From positions 1-7,498 of the forward strand of contig JADFWF010000242.1 in NCBI GenBank assembly GCA_015222965.1: 7,498 bases of DNA, given 5' to 3'. Both the position numbers and the translations under genes were made by a program. The notes under the pieces are model-generated. The model did not search any database and was not told the origin of the DNA. It saw nothing but the letters and a program-made list of their open reading frames with translations. The DNA comes from Pseudomonadota bacterium. GTDB taxonomy: Bacteria > Pseudomonadota > Gammaproteobacteria > SZUA-229. This document shows positions 7,127 through 7,498 of this stretch, piece after piece (positions within the stretch are counted from its first letter, which is position 1; every line of letters begins with the position of its first letter).

Positions 7127-7191
7127 TTCACCACAGAGGCGCGGAGGGTGCAGGGTTTTACTTTGTGTCTCCGTGGTGAATATTGTTTTTT
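7127..7191 (+). terminator. Repeat-derived hairpin and T-run ending clpB
   Basis: The arms 7127-7146 (ttcaccacagaggcgcggag) and 7161-7180 pair at 19 of 20 positions as plus-strand RNA, counting four G-U pairs, around a 14-base loop. Six Ts follow at 7186-7191. The arms look like the dispersed CACCACAGAGGCACAGAG-type repeat found between genes in many proteobacteria (recollection, not a search). It lies 14 bases after the clpB stop and 4 bases beyond the T-run is the stop of the convergent EAL gene. On the minus strand the G-U pairs become A-C mismatches, so it should fold better in clpB RNA. Confidence 0.7.
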
Positions 7192-7195
7192 GATA

Positions 7196-7498
7196 CTACA
7201 GAGAATGCCGCTGCCCTGACATCTTTAACTCTTTAACACCTTCGTCGATATGTACAGGTTTGCTTACGTAAAACCCCTGTGCATAATTGATACCGATCTC
7301 TTTCAGCTGATTCAAGGTAAACACATTCTCCACATGTTTGGCGATGGTTTCTATATTCATAACTTTTCCGATCTGATTGATCGCAGCGACCATCGCTTTG
7401 TCAGCGGTGTTGTGTGAGATGTTTTTGATGATGTCGCCATCTATCTTCAGATAATCGACAGGTAGATTTTTTAAAGATGAAAAAGAAGAGATGCCTGC
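7196..7498 (-). CDS. EAL-domain protein, C-terminal 100 residues (c-di-GMP family), cut by the window edge
   Basis: EAL domains hydrolyse or bind the second messenger cyclic di-GMP. The reading frame is open to the window end, so the true start lies outside. The fragment begins at AGISSF, directly after where the DDFG metal-binding motif would be. It contains LPVDYLKIDG (K18 of the fragment, the conserved loop lysine), INQIGKVMNIETIAKHVEN and the terminal GINYAQGFYVSKP (conserved Q74). In loop 6, usually AE-x-VE, the first glutamate is lysine (K54) and the second is kept (E57). In characterised EAL enzymes such as RocR the first is a catalytic residue, so activity is doubtful. The style of the sequence is that of long GGDEF-EAL or PAS-GGDEF-EAL proteins, but the rest cannot be seen. 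It is convergent with clpB. Confidence 0.93.
   Translation of the reverse strand, partial: AGISSFSSLKNLPVDYLKIDGDIIKNISHNTADKAMVAAINQIGKVMNIETIAKHVENVFTLNQLKEIGINYAQGFYVSKPVHIDEGVKELKMSGQRHSL

Overview
The window looks like a chromosomal segment of a gammaproteobacterium. The gene order bamD (leftward), then rluD, pgeF and clpB (rightward), is the arrangement known from Escherichia coli (yfiO / rluD-yfiH-clpB), and the four proteins closely resemble the E. coli ones in length and motifs. The lineage within the class cannot be fixed from this sequence. The core genes have roughly balanced base composition, while the stretch from about 2876 to 3570 is clearly AT-richer.

Layout: 1-161 is a nested pair of inverted repeats made of two different palindromic families. 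162-259 shows nothing I can support. 260-1042 (minus) is bamD, an outer-membrane lipoprotein of the BAM complex. A 119-bp divergent promoter region separates it from rluD (1162-2124), a 23S rRNA pseudouridine synthase, which overlaps pgeF (2114-2875), a peptidoglycan editing factor. After a 275-bp AT-rich gap comes a two-gene unit: a small exported acidic protein of unknown function (3151-3570) and an exported rhodanese-like protein (3580-4305). It ends at a strong intrinsic terminator (4342-4368). Next come a very good heat-shock sigma-32 promoter (4418-4445) and clpB (4506-7112). A long hairpin (7127-7191), built from another intergenic repeat, separates clpB from the convergent 3' end of an EAL-domain gene (7196-7498, minus, cut by the window edge).

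How the genes fit together: the backbone is housekeeping work in envelope assembly (BamD), ribosome maturation (RluD), cell-wall proofreading (PgeF) and protein disaggregation under stress (ClpB). The exported protein/rhodanese pair sits where E. coli has pgeF and clpB adjacent. It has its own ribosome sites and terminator and is the accessory and least understood part of the window. Its rhodanese has an enlarged active-site loop with two cysteines and a separate CPPFC motif, which suggests periplasmic sulfur or thiol chemistry. The EAL fragment has a lysine where catalytic EAL phosphodiesterases normally carry a glutamate in loop 6, so it may bind c-di-GMP without degrading it.
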